Shown piece after piece: positions 63,905-64,000 of a stretch of 64,000 bases of DNA (positions are counted from its first letter, which is position 1; each line of letters begins with the position of its first letter). The stretch is taken from contig NW_005179036.1 in NCBI RefSeq assembly GCF_000350225.1, positions 1 through 64,000 of the forward strand, given 5' to 3'. The DNA is from Chondrus crispus. Its lineage: Eukaryota > Rhodophyta > Florideophyceae > Gigartinales > Gigartinaceae. The notes beneath the pieces were generated by a model that did no database searches, was not told the DNA's origin, and was given only the letters and a program-made list of their open reading frames with translations. Made by a program: the position numbers and the translations under genes.

Positions 63905-64000
63905 CACATCCCCCCGGGGGGATGATAACCGCGCGGGAGGGCGGGTGCTACTGTAGCGAGCGGGCGTAAACGCGCCCGCCGCCGTGTACAGTAGTACCCC
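63905..64000. repeat. Palindromic GC-rich element at the window edge
   Basis: GGGTGCTACTGTA at about 63946 faces TACAGTAGTACCCC at the right edge; inside is a GCGGGCG...CGCCCGC hairpin. A CCCCCCGGGGGG palindrome lies at 63911-63922. Likely the end of another foldback or transposon that continues outside. Confidence 0.55.

Overview
The window is eukaryotic nuclear DNA built mostly from mobile elements and genes that look mobile-element-borne. Long single-exon genes sit beside one gene with clean short GT-AG introns (61 and 42 nt). There are three complete LTR retrotransposons and part of a fourth. No bacterial operon structure is visible, and I recognise no rRNA, tRNA or CRISPR array. The style (intron-poor, Ty3-like elements, protein families also seen in algae, oomycetes and fungi) suggests an alga, perhaps a florideophyte red alga. 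That is a guess from gene content, not proof.

Region 1 (1-20040) holds five genes around DNA modification and recombination. At 1-1719 is the 3' part of a gene for an Fe(II)/2-oxoglutarate dioxygenase-like protein. At 16455-20040 (minus) is a full-length relative in which a Cys-rich cluster and a ParB-like domain precede the same oxygenase-like domain. Between them, all on minus, are a C2H2/tyrosine-recombinase-like/RecQ helicase/zinc-knuckle fusion (4183-8787), a fusion of an N4/N6-type DNA methyltransferase with a SET domain (10567-13569), and a RING-finger gene with disturbed ends (14716-15659). The spacers carry satellites, palindromic repeats and a small foldback family ending in TGTCGCGCGACA.

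Region 2 (20040-37756) starts with repeats and a RecQ helicase remnant. It then holds a ~9.1 kb DNA-transposon-like unit (23105-32182) bounded by ~425 bp near-identical inverted repeats. Inside are an intact RNase-H-fold transposase-like gene (minus) and a decayed ParB-plus-DNA-methyltransferase gene (plus). The unit abuts a broken Ty3-type retroelement (element D, 32183-36514, minus).

Region 3 (37757-63896) is one minus-strand gene of unknown function split by a 22.4 kb nest. Element B (39305-61709, minus) entered the gene and made the duplication ATGCC. Element A (39566-50785, plus, 646 bp LTRs, duplication CCTTA) entered the left LTR of B. Element C (52725-58633, minus, 490 bp LTRs, duplication GACC) entered the RNase H region of B. 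Element A has a long extra antisense reading frame between pol and the 3' LTR and a chromodomain in a shifted frame.

The recurring theme is ParB-like modules joined to DNA-modifying enzymes (methyltransferase, oxygenase-like) together with a helicase-recombinase and a transposase. I infer a mobile-element-associated DNA/chromatin-modification toolkit. The co-occurrence and domain fusions are seen directly; cooperation among the genes is not shown.
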